Shown: piece by piece, positions 13,028 through 13,326 of the stretch
Numbering within the stretch: the stretch's first letter is position 1
Layout of the letters: the number at the start of each line of letters is the position of its first letter
NCBI GenBank assembly: GCA_024278415.1
Contig: JAJRTI010000171.1
Span: forward strand, 1-13,326
From: Planctomycetota bacterium
Lineage (GTDB): Bacteria > Planctomycetota > Brocadiia > JAJRTI01
DNA length: 13,326 nt
Reading direction: 5' to 3'
The notes under the pieces: model-generated
What the model was told of the DNA's origin: nothing
Seen by the model: only the letters and a program-made list of their open reading frames with translations
The model's database searches: none
Made by a program: the position numbers and the translations under genes

Positions 13028-13326
13028 TCACGGCCGCGCGGCGACGATGCAGCCCACGCCGCGCGGGCCGATCTCGATGGGCAGAATCGCCGTGCCTTCG
13101 ACCATTCGGGCTCGGATCGGCCGGCCGCGGAACGCGTCGAAGTAGCGTGTGCCGGGCGTATGCGGCACGCGCAGCGCGTCGCCCCGAAAGGTCCGGAACT
13201 GCGCGTTGAAGAGCGTCCACACCGTCGCCTTGGGCCCGGCGAATCGGTTCGCATAGAGCGTCGGCGCCTCCGTGAGCACGAGGGGCTCGACGTCGCTCGA
13301 GCAGAAGGCGTCTTCATACTTGTGCA
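13028..13326 (-). CDS. C-terminus of a large glycosidase-like protein (partial)
   Basis: Only the last 98 residues are visible; the gene continues beyond the right edge. The sequence includes 'LYANRFAGPKATVWTLFNAQ', then 'RVPHTPGTRYFDAFRGRPI' and 'AILPIEIGPRGVGCIVAARP'. It looks like the C-terminal beta-sandwich of large multidomain glycoside-hydrolase-like proteins, in which similar 'xVWTLxN' and 'P..vGCI' strands recur. The stop at 13028 lies 56 bases before the broken PIN-toxin gene on the same strand. Its catalytic part is not in the window, so the enzyme class cannot be stated. Confidence 0.6.
   Translation of the reverse strand, partial: HKYEDAFCSSDVEPLVLTEAPTLYANRFAGPKATVWTLFNAQFRTFRGDALRVPHTPGTRYFDAFRGRPIRARMVEGTAILPIEIGPRGVGCIVAARP

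Noticed and set aside
12831..13220. Longer frame (193 codons) upstream of and through the PIN fragment
   Set aside because: Its first 83 codons are Arg/Ala-rich out-of-frame translation of the glycosidase-like C-terminus; the PIN start at 12971 has its own ribosome site.
11098..13326. Attachment-site duplicate of the tRNA 3' end
   Set aside because: I found no second copy of the T-arm/acceptor sequence between the tRNA and the right edge, and no recombinase gene.

Overview
GC-rich bacterial chromosomal DNA, probably from an environmental lineage of the Planctomycetota / Hydrogenedentota / Armatimonadota type. This is inferred only from gene content: a GH38-like glycosidase, a long ADP-ribosylglycohydrolase-family protein, a UroD/MtaA-like protein, a glycosidase-like C-terminus and small PIN toxin-antitoxin modules. 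No taxonomic marker is present and the lineage cannot be fixed from the window.

Left half (1-7742, plus strand): a non-coding stretch with palindromic repeats leads into a GH38-type alpha-mannosidase-like gene (306-2966) and a 647-residue ADP-ribosylglycohydrolase-family protein with an added beta-rich C-terminus (3143-5086), closed by a strong hairpin terminator (5120-5148). A new unit with an extended -10 promoter (5205-5213) carries a sodium:alanine-type symporter (5288-6688) and, one base after its stop, a UroD/MtaA-like protein (6690-7742). Together these suggest breakdown of a glycan or modified sugar and uptake and processing of a small organic compound.

Middle (7743-11032): a hairpin-rich convergent intergenic region, then a minus-strand operon read leftward: YhaM-type HD-domain 3'-5' exoribonuclease (10826-9879), a lipoprotein of unknown function (9855-9112) and a zinc-type medium-chain dehydrogenase (9112-7991). 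The last two are joined by a one-base TAGTG overlap. The operon promoter and a tRNA promoter face away from each other.

Right end (11033-13326): tRNA-Arg(CCG) with a compensated A19/U56 exchange, its terminator, then accessory DNA: a HEPN-like gene remnant, a complete antitoxin/VapC pair, a second antitoxin preceded by a broken PIN-toxin start, and the C-terminus of a protein running off the right edge.

The most unusual signal is a set of ~70-75 nt imperfect palindromes at 138-212, 1762-1836 and 2986-3052, with a probable right arm at 1-16. One copy lies inside the alpha-mannosidase-like gene, is exactly 75 nt (25 codons) and keeps the frame open, recalling the in-frame palindromic elements known from Rickettsia.
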